A stretch of DNA of 64,000 nucleotides from Acidimicrobiales bacterium (GCA_041394265.1 JAWKIO010000006.1:537414-601413); one strand, 5' to 3'. Positions 18,164-27,016 are shown, counted from the stretch's first letter. Notes: generated by a model not told the origin, from the letters alone. Program-made: numbers and translations.

Positions 18164-18429
18164 CGAGCGGTCGCCAACCGATCCATGAATGCGACCATGA
18201 GGTCGACGGTCTGGAAGTGTTCGAGGATCACGTCGCCCGGGTCGATCTCGACGCCGGTGCGGTCTTCGAGCCACTCCACGATCTGCACGACGCCGAGCGA
18301 ATCGACGAGTCCGGTGAGGAGCAGGTCGGTGCTGCCCTCGACCGGGACTGAAGGGTCCAGGGTGATCTCGTCGTTGATGAGTGCGATCAGCTCGTCGGCG
18401 AGCCCTGCGTCACCCGCTGCTGTCCCCAT
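18160..18429 (-). CDS. stand-alone acyl/peptidyl carrier protein
   Basis: 89 residues with the phosphopantetheine site LVDSLGV (Ser 44) and the helical pattern of carrier proteins. The ATG at 18429 has a good GGAGGGAAT ribosome binding site; the open frame upstream is not needed. It overlaps the end of the adenylating-enzyme gene by 20 bp and its stop overlaps the NRPS start (ATGA), so the three are cotranslated. By context it holds the starter unit loaded by the neighbouring ligase, presumably oxidized by the divergently encoded dehydrogenase and then offered to C1 of the NRPS. Its counterparts in pyrrole pathways are PltL and RedO. Confidence 0.9.
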   Translation of the reverse strand: MGTAAGDAGLADELIALINDEITLDPSVPVEGSTDLLLTGLVDSLGVVQIVEWLEDRTGVEIDPGDVILEHFQTVDLMVAFMDRLATAR

Positions 18430-19984
18430 CGATTCCCTCCATCTGTTCGTTGCTCGTTGCGAGTTCGATGCGGACCCGTCTGACGTCGATCTTTCCGCTG
18501 GAAGTGGCGGGCATGGATGCGCGCTCGACGAAGCTCGCCGGCAGCGCACCCGCCGACACCCGGGCCGACACCCAGCGCCGCAGCGATCGCTCGTCGAACT
18601 CGGCATCGTCACGCATCACCACCGCCGCCAACAGGGCGTCGCTCGCTTCGTTGGGTCCGACCACGGCGTGCAACACGCCGGGTGCGGCAGCCACGACGGC
18701 CTCGATCGAGTCCAGTTCGAGCCGCACTCCTCGCACCTTGACCTGATGGTCACGGCGACCGGCGAACCAGAGCACGCCTTCGTCGTCGAGGCGGACGAGG
18801 TCGCCGGTGCGATACCAGTCGGGGCCGTCGCTACGGGCCAGGCGGGTGGCGGCATCGAGGTCGGGACGCTCCCAGTACTCGATCATTCTGGTGGGGGCGG
18901 ACACGACGAGTTCGCCGGTCTCGCCGATCGGGAGCGGCGTGGTGCGGTCGTCGTCGACCACCATGGCCTCGACCCCCATCGCCGGGACGCCGAGCGGCGT
19001 CTCGAACACCCCGGCGGCGGGCGGTTCGGTCAGATGGTGGTGGGTGATCGCGTTGACCTCGGCCGGGCCGTACACGTTGGTGACGAGCACGCCGGGGAAC
19101 AACTCCATCAGACGACGCAGTCCTTCGACCGGGTAGACCTCACCGCCGTAGGCGATGGTGGCGAGCGTGGAGAGGTCCCGCTCGTCGAGGGCACCCCGCT
19201 CCACGATCTGCTGCAGCATGTACGGCACGGCGTACCAGATGGTGCAGCGAGCGGCGGCGGCCCGGTCGGTGAAGGTGGCCGGGAAGCGGAGTTCGGCCTC
19301 GGAGAACATGGCCGACGACCCGCCGACGAACGGCAGGGCATAGAGCTCGAGGGTCGACATGTCGAAGTGGAGTGGGGTCATGGCGGCCAGGCGGTCGCTG
19401 GCGGTGAGGCCGTACTCCTCGGCGCACATGGCGGCATAGGCAAGGCCGCTGGCGTGACTGTGGAGGATGCCCTTGGGCACCCCGGTCGAGCCCGACGAGT
19501 AGATGATGTAGGCGGGGTGCTCACCGGTGAGTGGCTCGGGCACGGCAACGTCGGCCACCGTGCCGGCCAGTTCCTGCGTGACCTCCTCGATCACGAGGCG
19601 AAGGTCGGGTGCGGTCGTGTCGAGGTCGAGCTTGGCGATGACGCTGGGGTCGCCGATCACGGCCGTCGGGCGGGCGTTGGCGACGAGCGGCTGGAGCGCC
19701 GGGGCCGGGGCCAGCGGATCGAGGGGCACCACGACGGCGCCCGCTCGGAGGATGCCGTGGACCGCCATGAACGAGCACATGCCCTTGCGCTTGGCGATCA
19801 TGACCCGGTCGCCGGGAGCGACACCGGCGGCCACGAGGAGTTGGGCGACGATGGCCGTGCGTTCCTCGGCCTGAGCGTAGGTGACGGTGATCGGCGTGCC
19901 GTCAGGGTCGCGATCGATGAGCACGGGCGCGTCAGGGGTTCGCTGTGCTCCTGCGACCAGGAGTGATGCCAGGCTGTCGATCAC
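18410..19984 (-). CDS. stand-alone adenylation enzyme, probably prolyl-AMP ligase (PltF/RedM-like)
   Basis: 524 residues, AMP-forming ligase family: YIIYSSGSTGVPKG (A3 motif), HFDMSTLELY (A4 region), NVYGPAEVN (A5), YRTGD (A7), HQVKVRG (A8) and SSGKID with the A10 lysine. The segment IWYAVPYML and the FDxS-type A4 region resemble L-prolyl-AMP ligases that load a free carrier protein, and those are normally encoded with a carrier protein and a PltE-type dehydrogenase, as here. Pocket residues D-M-L-A-A-G-V-A-I do not match a textbook proline code closely, so another amino or aryl acid is possible. The GTG start at 19984 lacks a ribosome binding site and sits 7 nt after a TACGAT box, suggesting a leaderless transcript. 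Confidence 0.78.
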   Translation of the reverse strand: MIDSLASLLVAGAQRTPDAPVLIDRDPDGTPITVTYAQAEERTAIVAQLLVAAGVAPGDRVMIAKRKGMCSFMAVHGILRAGAVVVPLDPLAPAPALQPLVANARPTAVIGDPSVIAKLDLDTTAPDLRLVIEEVTQELAGTVADVAVPEPLTGEHPAYIIYSSGSTGVPKGILHSHASGLAYAAMCAEEYGLTASDRLAAMTPLHFDMSTLELYALPFVGGSSAMFSEAELRFPATFTDRAAAARCTIWYAVPYMLQQIVERGALDERDLSTLATIAYGGEVYPVEGLRRLMELFPGVLVTNVYGPAEVNAITHHHLTEPPAAGVFETPLGVPAMGVEAMVVDDDRTTPLPIGETGELVVSAPTRMIEYWERPDLDAATRLARSDGPDWYRTGDLVRLDDEGVLWFAGRRDHQVKVRGVRLELDSIEAVVAAAPGVLHAVVGPNEASDALLAAVVMRDDAEFDERSLRRWVSARVSAGALPASFVERASMPATSSGKIDVRRVRIELATSNEQMEGIDGDSSG

Positions 19985-19991
19985 GCACTAC

Positions 19992-19997
19992 ATCGTA
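19992..19997 (-). promoter_or_regulatory. candidate -10 box of a leaderless promoter for the adenylating-enzyme operon
   Basis: On the minus strand TACGAT (TANNNT consensus) ends exactly 7 nt before the GTG at 19984, which has no Shine-Dalgarno sequence. That spacing puts the transcript start at or next to the start codon, as in leaderless actinobacterial mRNAs. A -35 element is not obvious. The 134-bp divergent region (19985-20118) would also hold the promoter of the dehydrogenase gene. Confidence 0.4.
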
Positions 19998-20118
19998 CGA
20001 AGTCAAACGATCGAGGGTGAGAGTAGATTCGCCCCTCCATCCGACACGACGGCAGCAGGCATGCTGTGCTGCGGAGACGGACGCGACGCTCTCGACGCGT
20101 CGGCACGGAGGGAGTGCG

Positions 20119-21378
20119 ATGACCGAGAACCAGCACGAATCGACCGCCCCATGGACTGAGGTGACGGCGCCGGACTCGCAGCCCTCGAGCGACTCGACGC
20201 TCGACGCTTCACCTTCAGAGGTATCGGCGCTCGACGCAATGCTCGATGCGGCGCACCCGATCAAGATGGCGATGGCCGACCTCGCTGCCAGGTTCGCCAT
20301 GCCGGCCGACACCACCACGTTCGATAGCGAGGCTTGGGCCGCAGCCGCCGAGGCAGGCATTCTGGGCCTGCTGGTCGATCCCGAGTACGGCGGGCAGGGC
20401 CGGTCGATCGTCGAGGCCCTCCTGGCGTTCGAAGGGCTGGGCCTCGGGACCGGTGCCCACGGTACGGTGTTCGCCCTCGCCTCGCAGGTGTTCGCCATGC
20501 AACGAGCGCTGGCCGACGCCGGCTCAGCTGCCCAGCTCGAACGGTGGCTGCCGTCGCTGGTCGACGGTTCGGCGATCGGGGCGTTCGCCATGACCGAACC
20601 CGGCGCCGGCTCCGACACGGCCGGTATCACCACGCTGGCCACACCGACCGGCGACGACTCGTGGACGCTGAGCGGTACCAAGACGTGGGTGACGCTCGCG
20701 CCCCAGTGCGACGTGTTGATCGTGTTCGCCACCACCGACCCGACCAAGGGCCGCTGGGCCCAGACGGCGTTCCTGATCGAGTCAGACCGCAACGGCGTCG
20801 AGGTCGGGCCAGCCATCCCCAAGTCCGGACTGGCCGGCTGCCCGTTCGCCGAGGTGCACCTCCACGACGTTGCCGTGACCATCGACGACGTGCTCGGCAA
20901 GGTGGGCGCCGGCGGCAGCGTGTTCTCGAACGCGGTCGACGCCGAGCGGGCCTTCCTCTACGCCGCCCAGCTGGGGGCGATGGAGCGCACGCTCGACCTC
21001 ACGATCAGCCGGGCCCGGACCCGGCACCAGTCAGGGCAGCAGATCGGCAAGTACCAGGCCGTGTCGCATCGCATCGCCGAGATGAAGCTGCGCCACGAAT
21101 CGGCGAGGCTGCTCGTCTACAAGGCGGCAGCGCTCCACGAGTCGGGCCGGTCGATCACGATGGCCGGTGCGCTCGCCAAGCTGGCGGCCTCCGAGGCGGC
21201 GGTGCAGTCGGCGATCGATGCCATCTCGGTCCACGGCGCCGAGGGCTACACCCTCGAGCTGGGCCTCGAATCCGACCTGCGCAACGCCATCGGTGGCCTT
21301 GCCTACTCTGGCACCAGCGACATCCAGCGCAACATCGTCGCCGGCCTCCTCAGCGTGGATCGCCCACGACGACGATGA
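20119..21378 (+). CDS. acyl-CoA dehydrogenase-like flavoenzyme, PltE/RedW type (prolyl-carrier oxidase)
   Basis: 419 residues, FAD-dependent acyl-CoA dehydrogenase fold: AFAMTEPGAGSDTAG in the middle domain, ERAFLYAAQLGAMER and QIGKYQAVSHRIAEMKLR in the C-terminal domain, then LAYSGTSDIQRNI. These blocks resemble PltE of pyoluteorin synthesis (ERACLFAA, NQAVSHRIAQMKLR, SGTSDMQ) as I remember it, including the Glu before Arg at the position of the proposed catalytic base. PltE/RedW oxidize prolyl-S-carrier to pyrrolyl-2-carboxyl-S-carrier. The gene diverges from the adenylating-enzyme/carrier/NRPS operon. ATG 20119 is chosen for its GGGAGTG ribosome binding site; about 45 N-terminal residues are Ser/Asp-rich and possibly disordered. 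An ordinary acyl-CoA dehydrogenase is the alternative. Confidence 0.85.
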   Translation: MTENQHESTAPWTEVTAPDSQPSSDSTLDASPSEVSALDAMLDAAHPIKMAMADLAARFAMPADTTTFDSEAWAAAAEAGILGLLVDPEYGGQGRSIVEALLAFEGLGLGTGAHGTVFALASQVFAMQRALADAGSAAQLERWLPSLVDGSAIGAFAMTEPGAGSDTAGITTLATPTGDDSWTLSGTKTWVTLAPQCDVLIVFATTDPTKGRWAQTAFLIESDRNGVEVGPAIPKSGLAGCPFAEVHLHDVAVTIDDVLGKVGAGGSVFSNAVDAERAFLYAAQLGAMERTLDLTISRARTRHQSGQQIGKYQAVSHRIAEMKLRHESARLLVYKAAALHESGRSITMAGALAKLAASEAAVQSAIDAISVHGAEGYTLELGLESDLRNAIGGLAYSGTSDIQRNIVAGLLSVDRPRRR

Positions 21379-21428
21379 TCCCCATGGCCGGTGTTGGTCA
21401 TCCAGGCTGGCGGTGGATCAGCGCATCC

Positions 21429-21740
21429 TCAGCCAACGCTTGAGCAACCGAGGCCTCGACCCGCCAAGCCGACGATTGCCCTGCGACGGCGTGAGGTGGC
21501 CTGGTCGCCGATGAAGGACTCGGTCATCGCTGTCGGCACTCGGCGTCGATGCTGCGAGGTCGGGCCCGGCATTCGTCGATGCGACCCGAGGCGTTCGTCC
21601 GCTCGTAGCGCTCGGGACCGCACCAAGGCCCCACGCCCCTGCCGCAGCGTCGTTGCAGCCGCCGATGTCTTCACCGCTGCGGCCGGGGTGCGATCGGTGA
21701 GATCGATCACGTCATCCTTGCTCGGTCTCGAGTCGTCCAT
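21429..21740 (-). CDS. possible small hypothetical protein
   Basis: 103-residue open frame whose ATG at 21740 follows GGTGGAGGC. The N-terminal part (MDDSRPSKDDVIDLTDR) has the high third-position GC of real genes here, but the C-terminal half is Arg-rich with mixed codon use, as in noncoding frames. I recognise no family. It may be a decayed gene or a chance frame in the otherwise gene-poor 21.4-22.3 kb stretch. Confidence 0.25.
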   Translation of the reverse strand: MDDSRPSKDDVIDLTDRTPAAAVKTSAAATTLRQGRGALVRSRALRADERLGSHRRMPGPTSQHRRRVPTAMTESFIGDQATSRRRRAIVGLAGRGLGCSSVG

Positions 21741-21871
21741 GCCTCCACCGCCTTCTCTGCAACTGCAAGGACCCCTTGTCCGCGTCATAGCGTAGTACGA
21801 GCGGAACGATCAGTCGGTGTTCCGGGAAGTCGCCAGCTTCGTATGCTCGCAGGCCGCGCTGGTCGCGTTGC

Positions 21872-22045
21872 TCAACCCCAGGGAAGCCACCTGAAGAACC
21901 GGCGCACGGACCTCCGGATGGGTGAGCCGAGTCCACGGTTGTCGAGGTCCTGGGGGCGGACCTCGGACAGCTTGATTCGCCGCGCCGGGTTCGACTCGCC
22001 GAAGAGGTGACCGATCGATCCACGATGTTCGCTCGGAGGTGTCAT
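21872..22045 (-). CDS. possible 57-residue protein or C-terminal gene remnant
   Basis: Minus-strand frame beginning MTPPSEHRGSIGHLFGESNP and ending RRFFRWLPWG. Codon third positions are mostly G/C and the composition is protein-like (GESNPARRIKLSEVRPQDLD), unlike the overlapping frames. Upstream in-frame ATGs at 22060 and 22078 are possible starts, but none has a good ribosome binding site. No family is recognised. It could be a small protein or the tail of a deleted gene. The remaining DNA between 21.4 and 22.27 kb shows nothing else I can support. Confidence 0.35.
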   Translation of the reverse strand: MTPPSEHRGSIGHLFGESNPARRIKLSEVRPQDLDNRGLGSPIRRSVRRFFRWLPWG

Positions 22046-22272
22046 CGACGCTCGGCTCATCAATGACGAGCGAGCCATGCTCTCGGTGTGCCTGTCGTGC
22101 ACACCGAAGCCCGCGGTCGCGGGTGCCATTCTTTTGGGTGGACCGGGCACCGCTGCCTCCCGAGTGGTCGGTGTCGACGACACTCGCCGACACGAACCAC
22201 TGTACGCAAGACGATTGCACCGTACGTGAGCGATTTGCCTCAAAGAGTGACGGCAGATGCCGAGCCGCGACG

Positions 22273-23526
22273 CTACGTCTCCCGGATCGACAGCGCTTCG
22301 TTTCGCTGACCGAGACCCAGGGCATCGCTCACGGTGTTTCGCCAGCTGGGCAGGACCAACGCCGTGGCGATCGCACCGCCGACGATGGCGCCATTCACCC
22401 CGCCGAGCGTCACCCCCAGCGCAACACCGACCACGGTCACCGCGGTCAGCCGTAGCCGCACCGCAACGAGGGCATCGACTCGCCGACGTGCCAGCAGGAT
22501 CATCTGTCCGACGACGATGGGAACGCGCAGAAGCGAGATCGCCAGGAACGCGGGCGTCAGGTGGACGGCTTCGTCGAATACGTCGCCCAGGAGCACCTGC
22601 CCCCATCGCTCGGGAAGGAGGAGGACTGCCGCACCCGTCGCCGACACGGCGCTCACCATGACCAGCAGCAACCGGCGCGCCGGCGATCGCAGTCCGTCGA
22701 GGTCGCCGGTGCTCGCCGCTCCCCGCATGATCGGGACACCCGCCGACCGCATCCCGGCGATCATCGCGTTGCTCGGGCCGAAGAGTGTCCGAACCCCCCG
22801 AAGCGCCCCAGCCCCGACAGGACCGGCGACGACCAGCACCATCCAACCGATCGAGTGCGTCTGCGCTGCCGACAGCAGATTCTCCTTCGTCAACGAACCC
22901 GTTCCTCGCAGCAGTCGGCCGAGAGCGACCTTCGAGGGTCTCGGGAGCCCGAGGCCCAGTGAAGCGACGCCACACACCGCACCAGCAAGTGCTCCCAGCG
23001 CCCACCAGACCACGATGGCTTCGGGCGAGAGCGACCACACGAGCGACACGACGAAGACGGCGATCTGGATGCCGGTCCACACCCCATCATTCAGCACCGC
23101 CAACGCTGGTCGGCGCAGGGCGAAGGCCAACGACCGGGCCGCTTCTTGGGCAAAGAGCGGAGCGAACACCGCGCCGGCGACCACGAGCAATGACTGGTCG
23201 AGGACGACGCCGATCGAGATCACGACGACGCATGACACCAGACCGACGGCGAGGGCAAACGCCAATGCGGTCGAGACAAGTGAGGCCTGCTCGTGTTGTT
23301 CCACCTCTGGCAAGAGCAATGACGGCGACTGCACGAAGACCGACTGCACCGCCAGCAGGAGCGACTCGTAGGCGAGTACCGCCGCCGCGACGAGTCCGAA
23401 CTCCTCGATGGTGGCGATCCGACCCAACGCAACGTAGAACAACATGTTGCCGAGGGAAAACAGACCCTGATCGATCGCACCGAGACCGATGGTGCGAACG
23501 AGCGTTGAGGGCGAACGACGGATCAC
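22273..23526 (-). CDS. polysaccharide flippase-like membrane protein
   Basis: About 417 residues with many hydrophobic segments (for example LLAVQSVFVQSP, VVVISIGVVLDQSLLVV, GGAIATALVLP), typical of the Wzx/MviN/MATE superfamily. The open frame extends to 23667 across the start region of the divergent glycosyltransferase gene; the GTG at 23526 is preferred because the first 47 residues of the longer version are hydrophilic and overlap that gene's ribosome binding site. It probably flips the lipid-linked repeat unit made by the divergent polysaccharide operon across the membrane. Confidence 0.75.
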   Translation of the reverse strand: MIRRSPSTLVRTIGLGAIDQGLFSLGNMLFYVALGRIATIEEFGLVAAAVLAYESLLLAVQSVFVQSPSLLLPEVEQHEQASLVSTALAFALAVGLVSCVVVISIGVVLDQSLLVVAGAVFAPLFAQEAARSLAFALRRPALAVLNDGVWTGIQIAVFVVSLVWSLSPEAIVVWWALGALAGAVCGVASLGLGLPRPSKVALGRLLRGTGSLTKENLLSAAQTHSIGWMVLVVAGPVGAGALRGVRTLFGPSNAMIAGMRSAGVPIMRGAASTGDLDGLRSPARRLLLVMVSAVSATGAAVLLLPERWGQVLLGDVFDEAVHLTPAFLAISLLRVPIVVGQMILLARRRVDALVAVRLRLTAVTVVGVALGVTLGGVNGAIVGGAIATALVLPSWRNTVSDALGLGQRNEALSIRET

Positions 23527-23656
23527 ACACAAAGTGTTCCATTGTCGCCAGTCCCTCCCGTCGAGCGGTTCTACCCAGTGCCGCCGGTGAAGGCGATTCG
23601 CCTCATGAGCCACCGCCGCAGCCTCGCTACCGTGGGACTTGACCAGCGGAGGAATC

Positions 23657-25042
23657 GTGCCAGGCATCGCCGACTACAAGCGTCGCATCGCATCACTTTC
23701 GGGCCACCGGCCCTCCCCCGCGGCCATCGAGCGACCCCGTATCGTCGTCAACGACTACGCCGGGCACCCGTTCCAGATCGAGCTGGCACGGTCGCTGGCC
23801 GAACGTGGCTCGAGTGTCAAACACCTCCACTGCTCGACCAACGTCACGCCCCATGGCGACCTCGCCAAGAACGAAACCAAGCATCTCGAGGTCGCAGCGA
23901 TCGCCACCGGCAAGGCGTTCGACAAATATCGTCTGGGTCCGCGCCTGAAGGGCGAGGTCCTGTACGGGATTCGCAGCGTTCGCCACCATCGACGCCATCG
24001 TCCGGAAGTCGTGCTGTCGTCGAACATGCCGATCATCTCGCTGCTCATCGTGCAGCTCCTCCACCGACGTGCCCTGCACGTGCTCTGGCTCCAGGATCTC
24101 CAATCCGGCCTGGCTCAGTTGAGCGACAAGCGACGTCTGCGGTTGGCGGGATTGGTGCTCGGGTGGTTCGAGCGCCTGGCGATTCGTCGAAGTGACGCCG
24201 TCGTTGCGATCGCCCCGTCGATGGTCGATGAACTGGAGCGGATGGGAATCGACCGTACCCGTATCGATGTGATCGAGAATTGGGCGCCGATCGATTCGCT
24301 GCCGGCGCTCGACCGGGCAAGTCGTTGGTCGCACGATCACGATCTCGACGACAAGGTCGTCTTCCTCTACTCCGGGACACTCGGCATGAAGCACGACCCA
24401 GCATTGCTGGTCAGGTTGGCCGAGCATTTCGCCGACGATCCCGAGGTCCGGATCGTCGTCGCCAGCGAAGGAGTCGCCGTCGATTGGGTCGTGGACGAGG
24501 TCGCCGATCGCCGCATCACCAACGTGTTGGTCGTCCCGTTCCAGGACTTCGAGGTGTTTCCCGAAATGCTGGCCGCCGCCGACATCCTCACCGTGATCCT
24601 CGACCCGGCCGCCGGCTCGTTCTCGATCCCGTCCAAGGTTCTGAGCTACCTCTGTGCCGCTCGCCCGATCCTGGGCTATCTGCCACGATCGAACTCGGCC
24701 GCGACGCTGATCGGAACGACCGCGTGCGCCGGCATGGTGACGGACGACGAGGCACGCTTCATCGAATACGCGGACCAACTCCGGAACCAGGCCGGATTGC
24801 GTGAGCGGCTCGGGTCCAATGGACGCCGGCACGCCGAGGCGACGTTCGACATCCAGGTGATCACCTCGAAGTTCGGCGCAGTGTTCGACCGAGCCAACCG
24901 AGCGAGGGTCGGCGTCGACACCATCAGCTTGCCGACAGACGATGGCATCGTGATCGACCTCCGGTCGCCCATCCCCAGCCGATCCGATGCGGGCACCGAT
25001 GAGGCCGAGTACCGATCAACCTTCAGCGCCGATGCCCGCTGA
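23657..25042 (+). CDS. glycosyltransferase, GT4-like (WbuB type)
   Basis: 461 residues with a two-Rossmann GT-B layout: an N-terminal half starting RIVVNDYAGHPFQIELARSL and a C-terminal donor-binding half with FLYSGTLGMKHDP, VVPFQDFEVFPEMLAAADI and SFSIPSKVLSYLCAARPIL, where the Pro-Ser-Lys segment matches WbuB-like enzymes. GTG 23657 is preceded by GGAGGAATC, clearly better than the upstream in-frame TTG. It is the first gene of an overlapping operon that runs to about 32 kb. Donor and acceptor sugars are unknown. Confidence 0.88.
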   Translation: MPGIADYKRRIASLSGHRPSPAAIERPRIVVNDYAGHPFQIELARSLAERGSSVKHLHCSTNVTPHGDLAKNETKHLEVAAIATGKAFDKYRLGPRLKGEVLYGIRSVRHHRRHRPEVVLSSNMPIISLLIVQLLHRRALHVLWLQDLQSGLAQLSDKRRLRLAGLVLGWFERLAIRRSDAVVAIAPSMVDELERMGIDRTRIDVIENWAPIDSLPALDRASRWSHDHDLDDKVVFLYSGTLGMKHDPALLVRLAEHFADDPEVRIVVASEGVAVDWVVDEVADRRITNVLVVPFQDFEVFPEMLAAADILTVILDPAAGSFSIPSKVLSYLCAARPILGYLPRSNSAATLIGTTACAGMVTDDEARFIEYADQLRNQAGLRERLGSNGRRHAEATFDIQVITSKFGAVFDRANRARVGVDTISLPTDDGIVIDLRSPIPSRSDAGTDEAEYRSTFSADAR

Positions 25043-26102
25043 GGTCGACCGAGCGCGCCAAACGAAGACGATCCTCATCGGGCCGTTTCCACCACCGGCT
25101 CACGGGATGGCCAGGGTGCTCGAAGCGGTTCGGAACGAGCTGAGTGATGTCGAGTGCCTCGACACCGCCGCCGGCTCGATTCGGCCCGGCAGTCGGTCGT
25201 TCGCCTGGACGAAGCTCCGAAACTGCCTCGGGGCCATCGTGGGACTTGCCACGGCGTCGCGCTCGGCACAGCGGGTGGTGATCGCACCCGACAGCGGTGA
25301 AGGAATGCTGTTCTCGCTGCTCTATGTCGCTCTCGCAAGAAGCCGTGGTCTGGACATCTTCGTCCAGCATCACACGTCGAGCTATCTCGACGGCTCGTCA
25401 CTCATGATGCGAATGATGTGCAGGATCGGCGGCCGAAAGCTGAGGCATGTCATGCTCTGTGCATCGGCTTCCGAGACCTTTCGACGTCACCATCGAGTCG
25501 ATGTGGCACCGTTGATCATCGGTAACGCCTACGCCGTCGATTCTCCGCCCGTCCGGCGAACGACGTTCGACCGCGGCGGCGTCGTCATCGGCTACCTGGG
25601 GAATCTCTCAGCGGCCAAGGGCATCGAGGACTTCGCCGCGCTCGTTTCGATTGCCCGTGATCAACCCGGCTGGAGCTTCCGACTCGGCGGTCCCTCGGTC
25701 GACGCCATCGCCGACCGCACGGTCAGGCGCCTCGCGGCCGACGAACGGGTCGAGATCGTGGGCGAACTCGACCGCCACGAGGTCGCCGAGTTCCTCGCCG
25801 ACCTCGATGTCTTCGTGATGCCGAGCCGACAGGAAGCCATGCCCCTCGTGATCTGGGAGTCGCTGCGAGAGGGCACGCCGGTGGTGGCGCGCTCGATCGG
25901 TTGCATCCCCACGATGGGTCGGCCCGACGCCGTTGCCCTCGTCGACGCCGACGAGCAGTTCGCGGACGCCGCCCGCTCGGTCATCGCCGCGTGGTCGGAG
26001 GAAGGGGGCGAGGCGAACGACCATCGGCGCTGCTCCGCCCGCGCCATCTTCACCGAGGCCGCAGCTCGAGATCGGGCGGCGTTGTTGGCGGCGCTCCGAT
26101 GA
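25032..26102 (+). CDS. glycosyltransferase, GT4 family
   Basis: About 356 residues. The N-terminal IGPFPPPAHGMARV loop is common in GT-B enzymes, and VIGYLGNLSAAKGIEDF, FRLGGPS and VMPSRQEAMPLVIWESLREG form the typical donor-site region with the E-x7-E-like motif. The chosen ATG at 25032 lies within the last codons of the preceding gene (11-bp overlap); an earlier ATG at 24987 is possible. It adds one sugar to the lipid-linked polysaccharide unit; specificity is unknown. Confidence 0.87.
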   Translation: MPAEVDRARQTKTILIGPFPPPAHGMARVLEAVRNELSDVECLDTAAGSIRPGSRSFAWTKLRNCLGAIVGLATASRSAQRVVIAPDSGEGMLFSLLYVALARSRGLDIFVQHHTSSYLDGSSLMMRMMCRIGGRKLRHVMLCASASETFRRHHRVDVAPLIIGNAYAVDSPPVRRTTFDRGGVVIGYLGNLSAAKGIEDFAALVSIARDQPGWSFRLGGPSVDAIADRTVRRLAADERVEIVGELDRHEVAEFLADLDVFVMPSRQEAMPLVIWESLREGTPVVARSIGCIPTMGRPDAVALVDADEQFADAARSVIAAWSEEGGEANDHRRCSARAIFTEAAARDRAALLAALR

Positions 26103-27016
26103 CGAGGTCGACCGCCCGGGAACCTCTCGACATCGTCGTTCTCGGCGCGCAGAAGTCCGGGTCCACCTTCCTGTCCGACATCATCCATTGGTCGGGGCTT
26201 GCCTGGATGCAAGAGGACGAGGTGCCGATCTTCGAGGCGCCCTTCTTCGAAGGCAGTGACCTTCGCGAGCTCGATCGCGCCGTCGCCGGTAGTGACCGAC
26301 CGCTCCGTGGCATCAAGCGGGCCGACTATCTGTGCCGTCACGAGTGCCCAGCGAACCTGGCGCAGGTCGTCCCCGGAGCGAAACTGATCGCCGTCCTTCG
26401 CCATCCGATCGAACGGGCGCTTGCCGCGGCTGCGTGGTACATGGTCCATGGCCATGTCCCGGTCCAGTCGCCGGAACTCCTCCTCGATGATCTGCTCCAG
26501 CGATCGTCCGAGCTGGTCGGCCGGGAGCGGGAAATCCTCGAGTTCGGACGCTACGGCGAAGCGATCGCGCGATACCTGGAGTTCTTCGATCTCGATCAGC
26601 TGCTCCTGCTCGAACAGGGCGAGCTGCGGGACATCGACGGACTCTTGGATCGCCTTGCCGTCTTCCTCGACACTCCCGTTCTTGAGGGGCTCGACCGAAG
26701 CGCCACACCCGCCCGATCCAACGAGGGCGCCTACCACCCACTTCGCCAGCGGGTGCTTCGACTACGTGCCCCGCTGATCTACGACTGGGAGAAGGGGCAT
26801 CGATACGAGTATCGCCCGCATCGGCAGTACCGACCGGTTCGCACGGCGATCGCTGCCGTCCCGTTGGCCATCGACCGTTTCGTGCTACGGCCCCTCCTCC
26901 ACGATGGACCGTCACCGCTGTCGCGTGATCTCGTCGATCGCCTCGCTGACTTCTACGCCGACGATCTCGACCTGCTGGCCGACGTGACCGACTTCGACGT
27001 GGATCGATGGCGATGA
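26099..27016 (+). CDS. PAPS-dependent sulfotransferase
   Basis: 305 residues. VVLGAQKSGSTFLSDII near the N-terminus is the 5'-phosphosulfate-binding loop and VLRHPIERALAAA the 3'-phosphate-binding segment of the sulfotransferase fold; the C-terminal part has the RANEGAYHPL-like region (here ARSNEGAYHPL). The ATG overlaps the stop of the previous gene (ATGA), indicating coupled translation. It probably sulfates a sugar of the polysaccharide, since two more sulfotransferase-type genes follow in the same operon. Confidence 0.85.
   Translation: MTRSTAREPLDIVVLGAQKSGSTFLSDIIHWSGLAWMQEDEVPIFEAPFFEGSDLRELDRAVAGSDRPLRGIKRADYLCRHECPANLAQVVPGAKLIAVLRHPIERALAAAAWYMVHGHVPVQSPELLLDDLLQRSSELVGREREILEFGRYGEAIARYLEFFDLDQLLLLEQGELRDIDGLLDRLAVFLDTPVLEGLDRSATPARSNEGAYHPLRQRVLRLRAPLIYDWEKGHRYEYRPHRQYRPVRTAIAAVPLAIDRFVLRPLLHDGPSPLSRDLVDRLADFYADDLDLLADVTDFDVDRWR

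Noticed and set aside
17282..19966. 894-codon open frame on the plus strand
   Set aside because: It is antisense to the adenylating enzyme, carrier protein and NRPS start, whose motifs are unmistakable. Its translation is Arg/His/Gly-rich without domain motifs, as expected for a shadow frame in high-GC DNA.
22334..23371. 345-codon plus-strand frame
   Set aside because: Antisense to the flippase gene; Ser/Thr/Arg-rich with no membrane or domain pattern.
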